A stretch of DNA of 64,000 nt. Origin: Streptomyces sp. NBC_01439 (lineage in GTDB: Bacteria > Actinomycetota > Actinomycetes > Streptomycetales > Streptomycetaceae). The position numbers and the translations under genes are program-made. This document shows, piece after piece, positions 6,067-14,094 of this stretch (positions are counted from its first letter, which is position 1; each line of letters opens with the position of its first letter). The stretch spans positions 7,005,501 through 7,069,500 of the forward strand of contig NZ_CP109487.1 of assembly GCF_036227605.1 (NCBI RefSeq). Reading direction: 5' to 3'. Below the pieces are notes generated by a model. The model worked only from the letters and a program-made list of their open reading frames with translations, had not been told where the DNA came from and did not search any database.

Positions 6067-7047
6067 GTGGCACACATCATGCCTGAATCCCCCCGGCCGG
6101 GAGTCCCGGCCGTCACCAACCCGTTCGACGCGATCCGTCAAGTACGCCCCGACGGCTCCGAAGTCTGGTCCGCTCGGGCGCTGATGCTGCTCATGGGTTA
6201 CGACAGGTGGCACAACTTCCAGACCGCCATCGAGCGGGCGATCCGAGCGGCCGAGAACACCGGCACCTTCACTCCGGAGGCTTTTTACCGGCTGCGGGAA
6301 GAAGGGACCGGCGGCGCGCCCCGGACCGACTACCTGCTGAATCGTTACGGCGCATACCTGGTGGCCCTCAACGGGGACCCCGTCAAGAAACCGCTCGTGG
6401 CCGCCGCGCAGGCGTATTTCGTGGTGCGGACCCGGCAGGCCGAGGTGCAGGAGGCCGAGGCGGCGGTGCCAGTGTGGGCTCCGCCTCCGGTTCGGGTGCC
6501 ACGGGCCACGGACCCCGTGAACCCGCTGGATCTGCCGCTGTCGTACCGGGAGGCCCTGGAAGCCCTGTTGGGCAGCGTGCGGGCCTGCCACGAGGCGGAG
6601 GAGCAGGTGCAGGAACTCGCGCCGGCCGCGCGGTCGTGGGAACTCCTCGCCTCGCCGGACCGCGCCGGGGACTTCACCGTGGCGGAGGCCGCACAGACGC
6701 TGTGCCGGGCAGGGATCCGGACCGGGCAGAACCGGCTGATGGACGACATGAAGCGCTGGGGGTGGGTGACGCCCTCGGGCCGGCCGTATCAGCGGACGGT
6801 GGATCGCGGCTGGATGGTGCTGCGGACGGAGCAGTACGAGCACGGGGAGACCGGCGAGGCGCGGGTGCGGACGCAGGCCCGGGTACGGCCGGCCGGGCTG
6901 AACGCGGCTCACGACCGCCTCGTGCACGAGCGGCAGGTGCCTCTGCCCAGGTTCCCGGGGCGGGCCGGTCCGCAGCCTCTGGCGGGGAACCCCGACCGCG
7001 GGGACGGGCCCGGCGACTGGTTCGACGTCGGGGTGGAGGGGCTGTGA
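6067..7047 (+). CDS. BRO-N/DinD-like and KilAC-type phage antirepressor (326 aa)
   Basis: The GTG start follows GGAGGAGTTCGC. Residues about 25-125 (VWSARALMLLMGYDRWHNFQ, then LLNRYGAYLVALNGDPVKKP) match the BRO-N/DinD-type N-terminal domain of phage antirepressors. Residues about 215-263 (FTVAEAAQTLCRAG, then DDMKRWGWV and a VDRGWMVL strand) match the C-terminal KilAC domain. Such proteins inactivate phage repressors or bind DNA themselves. Its place beside the double-HTH gene suggests control of element induction. The C-terminal 65 residues are extra and Pro/Gly-rich. Confidence 0.8.
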   Translation: MAHIMPESPRPGVPAVTNPFDAIRQVRPDGSEVWSARALMLLMGYDRWHNFQTAIERAIRAAENTGTFTPEAFYRLREEGTGGAPRTDYLLNRYGAYLVALNGDPVKKPLVAAAQAYFVVRTRQAEVQEAEAAVPVWAPPPVRVPRATDPVNPLDLPLSYREALEALLGSVRACHEAEEQVQELAPAARSWELLASPDRAGDFTVAEAAQTLCRAGIRTGQNRLMDDMKRWGWVTPSGRPYQRTVDRGWMVLRTEQYEHGETGEARVRTQARVRPAGLNAAHDRLVHERQVPLPRFPGRAGPQPLAGNPDRGDGPGDWFDVGVEGL

Positions 7048-7190
7048 TCGCTGCGCCGTACCGGGTCAAGGGCGGGGCGCCGCTGCTGGGCGCGCGGGTG
7101 CCGGGTGAGGCCGGGCCGTTCGGCCGGCACCCCGACGTCGAGGACGTCGACGACCAGGAGCAGGGCGACGACGGCACGGCCGGGGACTGA
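7044..7190 (+). CDS. Very small acidic-tailed protein (48 aa)
   Basis: The GTG at 7044 overlaps the antirepressor stop (GTGA), the same coupling used across the element. The first half is basic and the last 15 residues are very acidic (EDVDDQEQGDDG). It could modulate the antirepressor, but nothing in its sequence proves a function. Confidence 0.6.
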   Translation: MIAAPYRVKGGAPLLGARVPGEAGPFGRHPDVEDVDDQEQGDDGTAGD

Positions 7191-7209
7191 CCGGCCCCGG
7201 AACGCAAAA

Positions 7210-7256
7210 AGGCCCGGCCGCCCCTGCTCACCGGAGTGAGAGGGGCGGCCGGGCCT
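7210..7256. terminator. Bidirectional terminator
   Basis: Perfect 16-bp arms (AGGCCCGGCCGCCCCT) enclose a loop that itself can pair CTCA with TGAG. A run of five A lies on the left side, giving a U-run for leftward transcripts. It separates the rightward island from the convergent leftward gene at 7275. Confidence 0.85.
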
Positions 7257-7274
7257 GGTCGTGCACTGCGGTGG

Positions 7275-7613
7275 TCAGGAAACCTGCTCGGCCTCGTGGA
7301 CGAACGCGGCCGCGGTCTCGGGCGTCCATCCCGAATCGGTGAGGTGGAGGGACAGGACGACGGACCGGACGACGTACTCGTGGGGCGGCCTGCTGCGGAG
7401 CGCGCGGACGTCGTCGAGGACCAGGGCCAGGACCCGCACGGCGGTCGCTCGGTCTTCCCCGCACAGCCACTTCAGGGCGTCGATCAGCGGGAACGGCAGG
7501 GTGGCGTGCCGCAGACGCGGGCCGAGCATCCGGTGATAGTCGGCGATGGCCTCGGGGAGGGCGAGGCGCAGCACCTCGGCGAGGTGGTCGGTAGCGGTGC
7601 GGGTCTGGCTCAT
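7275..7613 (-). CDS. Hypothetical protein (112 aa)
   Basis: The ATG at 7613 follows GAGGAACCCGCC. The protein looks all-helical with one cysteine, and is rich in Leu, Ala and Val, with a HEYVVRSVVLSLHL segment near residue 83. It ends at the terminator, so it closes one transcriptional segment of the leftward series. Family not recognised. Confidence 0.7.
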   Translation of the reverse strand: MSQTRTATDHLAEVLRLALPEAIADYHRMLGPRLRHATLPFPLIDALKWLCGEDRATAVRVLALVLDDVRALRSRPPHEYVVRSVVLSLHLTDSGWTPETAAAFVHEAEQVS

Positions 7614-7759
7614 GGCGGGTTCCTCTGGTGGCGCGGGTCGGGCAGTACGGGCGGTCAGCGGCGCGGCGGGGGCCGGGACGGCGTAGGGCAGGGCGGGTTC
7701 GGTGTGCGGGGCGCGGCGGGGGTTCATGATGGTGGTGCTCCTCCACGGGGCGGGTCAGC

Positions 7760-7793
7760 GTTGGGGGTCGGCGGCGGTGCGCCGGCCCCCAAC
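7760..7793 (-). terminator. GC-rich hairpin between leftward genes
   Basis: Arms GTTGGGGGTCGGC and GCCGGCCCCCAAC pair with one mismatch across an 8-nt loop. It lies just after the Nudix gene stop and has no strong U-run, so attenuation or RNA stabilisation are alternatives to termination. Confidence 0.55.
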
Positions 7794-7817
7794 GTGCTGC
7801 CGGGGGTGGAAGGCCGG

Positions 7818-8390
7818 TCAGGCCCGGCGGGCGTCGTCGACGATCGCGCCGTGGTCGAAGGCCAGGACGCCGGGCGCGGCGAGCGGCACCCAGCGCACGG
7901 CGGTGGCGTCGTCCCCGGCACAGGCTTCGGTGCCCTCGGGCACGGTCACCCGGTACGCGGCGCTGACGTACCGGCCGCGCGAGTCACGGCCGGGCTCGTC
8001 GTAGACCCCGACGAGGACCAGGGCCGCCGGGTCCACGCGTACCCCGGTCTCCTCCTCCAGCTCCCTCGCCGCGGCGGCGCGGGACGTCTCGCCCGGGTCC
8101 ACGTGCCCGCCGGGGAGCGCCAGGAGGCCCTTGTGCGGGTCCCATCCCCGCTCGATCAGGAGGACGTCACCGCCCCGGACGCATACGACGTCGGCGGCGT
8201 AGCGGATCGTTTCGAAGGTCTCGGCGTCGGTCATGGCGGGGTCCGTTGTCGTGCGGCGCAGACGGTCCAGGGCGGCTTCGTCCTCGGCGGTGAACTCGTC
8301 GCCGCGGTTGGCCATGTGGTCGGCGGCGAGGTCGAGGGCGAAGGCGAGGAACTGCCCTTCGGCGGCGGTGAAGCGGCTCGTGTCGGTCAT
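7818..8390 (-). CDS. Nudix hydrolase with small plasmid-type N-terminal domain (190 aa)
   Basis: The start follows AAAGGACCCCGTC. Residues 95-117 fit the Nudix box GX5EX7REUXEEXGU (GHVDPGE, seven residues, RELEEETGV), so a metal-dependent nucleoside-diphosphate-type hydrolase fold is secure. Residues 1-52 form a separate helical acidic module of a kind found as a stand-alone small protein on actinobacterial plasmids, so the gene looks like a fusion. In pSAM2 the Nudix-motif gene pif gives conjugal immunity. By context this may act similarly, but that is inference. Confidence 0.85.
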   Translation of the reverse strand: MTDTSRFTAAEGQFLAFALDLAADHMANRGDEFTAEDEAALDRLRRTTTDPAMTDAETFETIRYAADVVCVRGGDVLLIERGWDPHKGLLALPGGHVDPGETSRAAAARELEEETGVRVDPAALVLVGVYDEPGRDSRGRYVSAAYRVTVPEGTEACAGDDATAVRWVPLAAPGVLAFDHGAIVDDARRA

Positions 8391-8422
8391 GACGGGGTCC
8401 TTTCGGTTGTGGTGCGCGGGGA

Positions 8423-8447
8423 GGGCCGCCGCGGGGTGCGGCGGCCC
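8423..8447 (-). terminator. GC hairpin between leftward genes
   Basis: Perfect 10-bp arms GGGCCGCCGC with a 5-nt loop lie between the genes at 8460 and 8390, just ahead of the Nudix ribosome site. There is no U-run, so it may influence coupling rather than terminate. Confidence 0.5.
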
Positions 8448-8459
8448 GGGTGGCGGGTG

Positions 8460-8822
8460 TCAGGCCCAGGCGCCGGCGTCGAAGCACTCGCGGACGTATG
8501 CCCGGGCGCCGTCGTCGTCGCCCGGGTTCGGGACGGTCAGTCCCGCCGGGATGAGCCAGGGGTTCGCGCGGTCGAGGTCGGCGAGCGTGTGCGCGGCCTC
8601 GTCGGCCTGGCCGGCGGTGTGGGGGTCGGGGTGGGCGAGGTGCCTGCGGTCCGCCTGCACGGCCCACCGGAGGCGGAACGCGCGCTGTTCCTCCTCATCG
8701 GCGGGCGTCCCGGCCAGGGTCCGCGTGAGCAGCCCGGACGAGATGGTGAGGAGTTCGGCGGCCTCGGCGAGGAGGTCGGGTGCGTGCCGGTATAGGCGCG
8801 TGGGGTCGAGGTTCGTCGTCAT
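8460..8822 (-). CDS. Hypothetical protein (120 aa)
   Basis: The ATG at 8822 follows AAGGAGCCCGCC, which fixes the start. The product is helical with a Leu-rich N-terminal half (LLAEAAELLTISSGLLTRTL) and a charged His-rich middle (HLAHPDPH). The final residues contain a single cysteine. No family is recognised. It is not secreted. Confidence 0.7.
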   Translation of the reverse strand: MTTNLDPTRLYRHAPDLLAEAAELLTISSGLLTRTLAGTPADEEEQRAFRLRWAVQADRRHLAHPDPHTAGQADEAAHTLADLDRANPWLIPAGLTVPNPGDDDGARAYVRECFDAGAWA

Positions 8823-8852
8823 GGCGGGCTCCTTGTGGTCGGTGCATGGCAA

Positions 8853-8882
8853 AGGGCGGGCCCGTGGTGCCGGGCCCGCCCT
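8853..8882 (-). terminator. Strong hairpin between leftward genes
   Basis: Perfect 12-bp arms AGGGCGGGCCCG flank a 6-nt loop, followed by an A/T-containing stretch in the leftward direction. It lies between the genes ending at 8911 and starting at 8822. Confidence 0.65.
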
Positions 8883-8910
8883 CTGGGTGGGAGTGGTGCT
8901 GTGCTGCGGG

Positions 8911-9186
8911 TCAGTCGCCTGATCGGCCACGGCGGCCGCGGGTCTTCCACAGGTTCTCGACGGCGCCGAGCTGGAACACCCAGCTGCCGCTTTCCGGGTT
9001 CTGCCACTCGTGCTCTACGTAGACGTAGTAGCTGCGGCGCAGGACGCCGATGGCCTGGAGGCAGCCCGAGCGGTCGCCGGTGATTTCGATCTGCACGATG
9101 GAGCTGTGGGTGCAGGCCGTGGTGCGCGGGTGGTCGCCCAACTCGCCGCAGTTGCACGGCGCCTGAATGTCGGTCGCGTCGTCCAT
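8911..9186 (-). CDS. Small cysteine-rich protein (91 aa)
   Basis: The ATG at 9186 has a weak GAGG site. The N-terminus carries CNCG (about residues 10-13), and further on a TTACTHSS segment and a single C in GCLQ. The rest looks like a small alpha/beta fold with YYVYVEHEW. A metal site is possible. Function unknown. Confidence 0.65.
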   Translation of the reverse strand: MDDATDIQAPCNCGELGDHPRTTACTHSSIVQIEITGDRSGCLQAIGVLRRSYYVYVEHEWQNPESGSWVFQLGAVENLWKTRGRRGRSGD

Positions 9187-9244
9187 GGCCTCATGAAAGC
9201 GTAGATCGCGCGTGCGCGCCCAGCAGCCGGGCGGGCCTGGTCGG

Positions 9245-9652
9245 TCAGTGCGCGGCGCGGAGCAGGAGGTCCAGTACGGGGCCAGCCCACGTCTGCCGGT
9301 TGTTGAAGCGGGGCAGGTCGTGCGGGTCGACGGTGCCCAGGGCGGCCATGAGCTGCGCCTCCGCGGCCCGGACCTCACACTCCCAGACGGCCGGGTCGTA
9401 GGGGAGGGCCGCGGCCTGGACGGATCCGAGGAGGCACAGGCCGTTGCGGTCGCAGAGCGTGCCGCGGGTCCACCCGTACCGGATGACCAGTTCGCGGGCA
9501 GTGCGCAGCGTGCGGCGGACGGTCGGCTCCGGGTAGCCGGTAGGGCCGGCGGCGAACACCCCCTCGACCTCCGCGGCCAGGGCCTGCACCGCCCGGGGGT
9601 CCGGCCGGAGGGGCGCCGCGCGGTGTACGGCGCCTTCCAGGTTTCCGATCAT
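9245..9652 (-). CDS. Hypothetical protein (135 aa)
   Basis: The gene ends 58 bp before the next leftward gene and starts 15 bp after the TraB-type gene, so it is probably cotranscribed with it. The protein is helical, with cysteines near residues 67, 73 and 91 and a conserved-looking TVRRTLRTARELVIRYGWT segment. No motif allows a functional call. In related elements, small genes in this place are often spread (spd) genes, but this one lacks membrane helices. Confidence 0.7.
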   Translation of the reverse strand: MIGNLEGAVHRAAPLRPDPRAVQALAAEVEGVFAAGPTGYPEPTVRRTLRTARELVIRYGWTRGTLCDRNGLCLLGSVQAAALPYDPAVWECEVRAAEAQLMAALGTVDPHDLPRFNNRQTWAGPVLDLLLRAAH

Positions 9653-9667
9653 GACTGCTGCTCCCCC

Positions 9668-11878
9668 TTACGAGTTCTTGCGGTAGACGCCGTTCCTGAC
9701 GCGCTCGATAGAACCCGCCTTCACCAGCGTCGTCAGCGTGTTGGACAGCGTGTTCTCGTTCAGGCCGGTGAAGGCGCGGAGGTCGTCCTTGGTGACCTCC
9801 AGGCCGACCGCTTCGTCCAGGCAGGCCAGGACGGCGACGTCCGCGCCGGGGTCGGCCTGGGCCTTGGTGAACCCGCCGCCGGCCGGGGGCGAGTACCCGC
9901 CGCTCCAGCCGCCGCCGCTGCTGCTGGGGGAGTTGTCGGCGTCCCCGGTGGCGGGCACCTCGGCGATGTCGTGCCGGTCGTCCCAGCCGGGCCAGTCCGC
10001 CGGCCAGATGATGGCGTCGTGGCGGATGTAGGGGGCGGCCGACTCCAGGATCCAGCTGCGCATCATCTGGACGGGCTCGCCGGGCGAGCCGACGTAGCCG
10101 AGGCCGTACGTCCTCTTGGGGTCGTTCAGCGGGATGTGGTCCGACCACACGAGGGGTTCGTCCTCGGCGGACCAGGCGGCCGGGATGGCGCCGGGGTCGA
10201 TGCCCTCGAAGCCCTCCACGGTCACGAGGTTGGACTGTGCGCTGTCGGTGCGCAGCATGACCATGGCGCCGCCCTGGATGACGTTCGTGCGGATCGCGGT
10301 GTCTCCGCCGAGCTTGGCGGCGTTGACGGCCTGGTTGACGATGAGCAGCGTCATGCCCAGGTTGCGGCCCAGTGAGGCGAGCTTGTCCAGGATGAACACC
10401 GCCTCCTTCCCGGTCTCGGTGGCCACGTCGGTGATCATGTGGGTCTCGTCGATGATCGTCATGACCCACGGGCAGTCGTTGGTCGCCTTGAAGTTCTTGC
10501 GGCCCAGGCGCGCCGACTCCGCGATCCGGTGCTGGAGGATGGCGTAGGCCAGGCGCAGCGTCTTGATCGCGTCATCGCCGGTCGCCGAGTAGGCGGCCAT
10601 CTTCTCGATGTCGGGGTTGCTGGAGCCCTTGGGGTCGCCGTAGATGATCGCCATCCCCGCGAGGTGCGCGGCGAGCGCGACGATCTGGACGACGCCGCCC
10701 TTGCCGGAGCCGGTGACCCCGGCAATGAACACGTGCTGCGCGCCCAACCTGGGGTCGAACAGCTGGAGGCGGGCGACCCGGCCGGAGATGCCGCGGCCGA
10801 TGGCGATGTATCCGCCCGCGGACGGTTCCAGTGCCTGCGGGCCGGGGAACGGCACCCCGTCCTCCAACGGGTTCCGGTCCATGATGCGGATCTTGCCCCG
10901 GCGGGGGTCGGAGGCGTGGGGCTGGTAGTCGACGAGGGTCATGCTGCTGCGGAGGGCGCCGACCAGCTGCTTGCGGTCAGGGACGGGGAGGGAGGGCGTG
11001 TCATCGTCGGCGACGACCCACGCGACCCACCCGCCGGTCGCGGGGTCGACCTGGGCGTCCTTGAGGTGGGTACCCGGCATCACCTTCGGCCGGACCAGCC
11101 GGGCCCACATCCCTTCCATGGTGGTCGGGTCGAGTTCCGCCGGCGGGGTCCGGCGGACGGTCACGTACTGCTCACCGGGGTGGGCGCCGGGGGCGAAGGT
11201 GACGCACGCGGCAGGGACCCGGTAGGCAGAGCCGACCGCCTCGGCGCTCACGTTCACGGCCTTGCCCTGGGGGGCCTCGATGATGCCCTCCCACAGTTCC
11301 CCGGCATCGGTCACGCCCACGAGGTGCTGCCCGGGGTGCGCACCGCCCTCGCCCGAGATGTGGTCGGCCCAAATCCGGTACAGGCCACCCGGGCCGGGCA
11401 GGTTGACCAGGCCAGCGCCCGGCTCGGGGGCGGGGACGCGGACCTTACGGGCGGCGAGGGCGGGGCGCAGCTTGTAGGTGAGGCCGCCCCACACCGACCA
11501 CCAGGCGACGGAGACGATGCCGGACACGGTGGCCGGGTCGAGGAACCCGACCATGAGCGCGTCGACGTACGCGGGGCCGAGGAACGCCCCGGGCACGACG
11601 GCCATGGACGTCAGGAGGCTGGACCCGAGCAGGGTCGCCCGCTGGGCCGTCAGGACGTCGGGGATGCCGGTGGCGTTGACGACGCCGGCGGGGAGGCGGC
11701 CCACGTAGTGCGCTGCGAACGCCGCCGACCCGCACACCGTGGCGGCGGCGGTGAAGGCGGCGAGGCCGGGTTCCAGGAGCGGGGCGAGGGCTCCGAGGGC
11801 GGGCGGTGCGATCACCGAGACCAGCGCGGGGACCTGGTCGGCGATGTCGGGGCGGCGGGTCACGGTGATCTCAGACAT
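9668..11878 (-). CDS. traB: TraB/FtsK-type conjugative DNA translocase (736 aa)
   Basis: This is the only protein needed for double-stranded DNA transfer in Streptomyces conjugation. Residues about 15-135 include several hydrophobic segments for membrane anchoring. The FtsK-type motor follows with Walker A GVTGSGKGG (387-395) and Walker B VMTIIDE (472-478). A Ser/Gly-rich linker (about 645-665) leads to a C-terminal winged helix (about 670-736), which in this family reads 8-bp repeats in clt. The start is 6 bp from the upstream gene. The symbol is by function. Confidence 0.88.
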   Translation of the reverse strand: MSEITVTRRPDIADQVPALVSVIAPPALGALAPLLEPGLAAFTAAATVCGSAAFAAHYVGRLPAGVVNATGIPDVLTAQRATLLGSSLLTSMAVVPGAFLGPAYVDALMVGFLDPATVSGIVSVAWWSVWGGLTYKLRPALAARKVRVPAPEPGAGLVNLPGPGGLYRIWADHISGEGGAHPGQHLVGVTDAGELWEGIIEAPQGKAVNVSAEAVGSAYRVPAACVTFAPGAHPGEQYVTVRRTPPAELDPTTMEGMWARLVRPKVMPGTHLKDAQVDPATGGWVAWVVADDDTPSLPVPDRKQLVGALRSSMTLVDYQPHASDPRRGKIRIMDRNPLEDGVPFPGPQALEPSAGGYIAIGRGISGRVARLQLFDPRLGAQHVFIAGVTGSGKGGVVQIVALAAHLAGMAIIYGDPKGSSNPDIEKMAAYSATGDDAIKTLRLAYAILQHRIAESARLGRKNFKATNDCPWVMTIIDETHMITDVATETGKEAVFILDKLASLGRNLGMTLLIVNQAVNAAKLGGDTAIRTNVIQGGAMVMLRTDSAQSNLVTVEGFEGIDPGAIPAAWSAEDEPLVWSDHIPLNDPKRTYGLGYVGSPGEPVQMMRSWILESAAPYIRHDAIIWPADWPGWDDRHDIAEVPATGDADNSPSSSGGGWSGGYSPPAGGGFTKAQADPGADVAVLACLDEAVGLEVTKDDLRAFTGLNENTLSNTLTTLVKAGSIERVRNGVYRKNS

Positions 11879-11884
11879 GAGTGG

Positions 11885-12256
11885 TTACTCCTCGGTGTAG
11901 AAGACGGCGCGGGCCATGCGGACGGGCATGGCGTTGACCTGCTCATCGATGCCTTCGTGGGACTGCTGGGCCTGGGCGTCGGCGGCGCGGGCCGCGCCGA
12001 GCACGTTGTCCGAGGCGGACGCGGTGGCGATGGCGGCCGTGGACAGGCCGCGCATGATCCGCGCCACGTCCTTGGCCTCACCCGTCGTGAGGGTGTCGAC
12101 CTCCAGGGCGGCGAGGCTGTCGGCGACCCGGGCGACGTCCTGCGCGTTCCGGTCGGCGCGCTGGCCGATCTGCCGGATCGTCTCGCCGTCGCTGGCCACC
12201 GAGCGGGCCAGCTGCTGCACCCGGGCGCGCAGCTCGCGGTACGTGGTCTCTGCCAT
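11885..12256 (-). CDS. Coiled-coil-like small protein next to traB (123 aa)
   Basis: The ATG at 12256 follows GGAGACCCCCTC, and the stop is 6 bp from the traB start. The sequence is a long stretch of helix-forming residues (RVQQLARSVASDGETIRQIG and so on) with heptad-like Leu, Ile and Val spacing and no cysteine. It may form a coiled coil. Its tight linkage to traB suggests an accessory role in transfer, which is inference. Confidence 0.7.
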   Translation of the reverse strand: MAETTYRELRARVQQLARSVASDGETIRQIGQRADRNAQDVARVADSLAALEVDTLTTGEAKDVARIMRGLSTAAIATASASDNVLGAARAADAQAQQSHEGIDEQVNAMPVRMARAVFYTEE

Positions 12257-12267
12257 GAGGGGGTCTC

Positions 12268-13971
12268 CTAGCGTGCGTAGAAGGCGCGTTCGGCGGGGCT
12301 GGTCTCCGGGCTGTCCACGACAGCCCGGTACACGCCGCCGTGCCGTGCCTCGGCGTTGTGGCTGAGGGTGCGCAGCGCCTCGATCCCGCGCTGCGCGCTG
12401 CCGTGCATGAGGTCGGCCTCGCGTGCCTGCTGCACGGTGGCCTCGTGGAGCCGCTGGAGCGCGCCGATCAGGAGCTTGCCGCCCTTGGTCTTCGGGTCCT
12501 GGCACCGCTCGATCAGTTCCTGGATCTCGTTGACGCGGTCCGCGGAAACCTCCTTGGCCTCCTTGCACTCGTCGGCGATCTGGTGGCTCTCGGCCTGCTT
12601 GCCGGCCAGGTAGCGGGTGAAGCCGCGGAGGCTGCGGACCTCGCCGCGGGTGAGGGTGGCGCCGTTGGAGAGCTGCACCGTGTCGCCGGACACCCTCGCC
12701 CCCAGCGCGGCCGGTGGCGTCGGCCCGGGTGCGGGCGGTGCCGCCGGCGCGGGCGGGACGGGCGGAGCAGGCGGTGCGGTGGGCTTGGCGGGCACGGGCG
12801 GGACTCCTCGGGTGCGGTCGCGGGTGGCGTCCATCAGCTGCTTGTCGCGGGCGGCCTTGTCGCGGATGGCCTGCTGGCCGTCCTCGTAGCCGTCCCGCCA
12901 CGCGGCCTTGTCCGCCTCGTCGGCGGCCTGCTGGGCCCCCGCCTTGAACCCGTCCTCGCGGGCGGGCTGCGCGGTGTACGGCCCCTTCCTCGGCTTGGCC
13001 TTGGACTCCTTGCCGGCCGGGGCGGGAGCGGCCGGGCCGGCCGCCGGGGCTCCGGGCTTCGTGGCGGCCGGATCCGGCTTCGCCGACGACGTCTTGTCCT
13101 CGGCCTTGCCGTCGGCCTTGTCCCCAGCGCCGGCCGTCTTGTCCCCAGCCTTGGACGTCTTGTCCCCAGCCTTGGCCGGGGCGGGCACAGTGGCCGCCCC
13201 CGGGGCAGCGGGCTTGCCCTCCGGCTGCTGCCTCGCGTCGTCCGTCTTGCGGCTGGTCTTGTCGTCCCGGGCCGTGCGGTCCTGTGTGTCCGAGGAGGTC
13301 TTGCCTGCCTGCTGGCGGACGTCGTGGTCCTTGCGGTCCGTGGCCGTCTTGGCGTCGCGGCTGCTCTTGTCCGCCGCGCTCCTGGTGTCGGCCGTCTTCG
13401 AGTCGCGGGTGTCAGCGGTCTTCGCGTCCCGGGTGTTCTTGTCGGCCTTGGCGGTGGTCGCCGAGGTCTTCGCGTCCCGGGTATCGGCCGTCTTCGCGTC
13501 GCGGGTGTCAGCGGTCTTCGCGGACTTGTCGCTCTTGCTGGCGTTCGTGGTGGTCGCCGTGCGCGCCGATTTGGTGTCGGAGGTGGCGCCCTTCTTCTCC
13601 GTGATGCCGTGATTGATTTTGCGATCGGTGGACGACCCGCGGATTTCGCTGATCGTGTGCTGAACCGAAACCTTCTGCTGCGGGCGGTTCGCGATAAAGG
13701 CGGCGAGTCCCTTCCACATGCCGGGGTTGCCGTTGTTCTTCCCGGCCTTTCCGGCTTTTCCGTCCGCGCTGTCGTTCTCCTCCTGCGAGGTATAGGCGGC
13801 GGAGCCTCCGGAGGCGTCCCGGGTGGGGCGGGCGAGCGCAACCGGAGCGAGGATCCCGCCTCCGGCCGGGGGTGTCGGCGCGGGGGTGGAGGGCGGGGTG
13901 GGTGTCGGTGCCGCGGCCGGCCCGGTGGGCGGCTGGGTGGGCGGGGGAGGCGGGGCGGGTGGCGTCGTCAA
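12268..13971 (-). CDS. Large low-complexity repeat protein upstream of traB (567 aa)
   Basis: The TTG at 13971 follows GAGGAGAAGTCG. Residues 1-38 are Pro-rich and low in complexity. Residues about 135-220 are a tandem array of TADTRDAK/SKT units, and residues about 255-290 repeat AGDKT/KAEDKT. A Pro-rich linker (about 385-415) precedes a C-terminal helical domain with RGEVRSLRGFTRYLAGKQ. The repeat part is highly charged and probably disordered. Similar proteins accompany Tra on Streptomyces elements, with no assigned function. No membrane segment is seen. Confidence 0.75.
   Translation of the reverse strand: MTTPPAPPPPPTQPPTGPAAAPTPTPPSTPAPTPPAGGGILAPVALARPTRDASGGSAAYTSQEENDSADGKAGKAGKNNGNPGMWKGLAAFIANRPQQKVSVQHTISEIRGSSTDRKINHGITEKKGATSDTKSARTATTTNASKSDKSAKTADTRDAKTADTRDAKTSATTAKADKNTRDAKTADTRDSKTADTRSAADKSSRDAKTATDRKDHDVRQQAGKTSSDTQDRTARDDKTSRKTDDARQQPEGKPAAPGAATVPAPAKAGDKTSKAGDKTAGAGDKADGKAEDKTSSAKPDPAATKPGAPAAGPAAPAPAGKESKAKPRKGPYTAQPAREDGFKAGAQQAADEADKAAWRDGYEDGQQAIRDKAARDKQLMDATRDRTRGVPPVPAKPTAPPAPPVPPAPAAPPAPGPTPPAALGARVSGDTVQLSNGATLTRGEVRSLRGFTRYLAGKQAESHQIADECKEAKEVSADRVNEIQELIERCQDPKTKGGKLLIGALQRLHEATVQQAREADLMHGSAQRGIEALRTLSHNAEARHGGVYRAVVDSPETSPAERAFYAR
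13343..13530 (-). repeat. Tandem coding repeats for TADTRDAK units
   Basis: Short units built on GTCTTCGCGTCGCGGGTGTC and close variants repeat about seven times, coding for charged TADTRDAK-like peptides in the 567-residue protein. Variation at third positions suggests the repeats are old enough to have drifted. Confidence 0.7.
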
Positions 13972-13990
13972 CGACTTCTCCTCACTGTAT

Positions 13991-14094
13991 GTAACTTCCT
14001 GACTTCCTAACTTCCCGCCGAAAAGGCCTGCTCGTCGCCCCGTGGGGGTCGCGAGCAGGCCTTTTCGGTAGGGGGAAGTAAGTAAGTAAGTTAC
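13991..14094. terminator. Nested long inverted repeat with terminator core
   Basis: The inner arms CCGAAAAGGCCTGCTCG (14018-14034) and their exact complement (14052-14068) form a 17-bp stem with a CTTTT stretch near the base. Outside it, GTAACTTCCTGACTTCCTAA-type sequence (from 13991) pairs imperfectly with GTAAGTAAGTAAGTTAC (to 14094), extending the stem by about 20 bp. It lies between two leftward genes, so the downstream gene probably has its own promoter. Confidence 0.8.
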
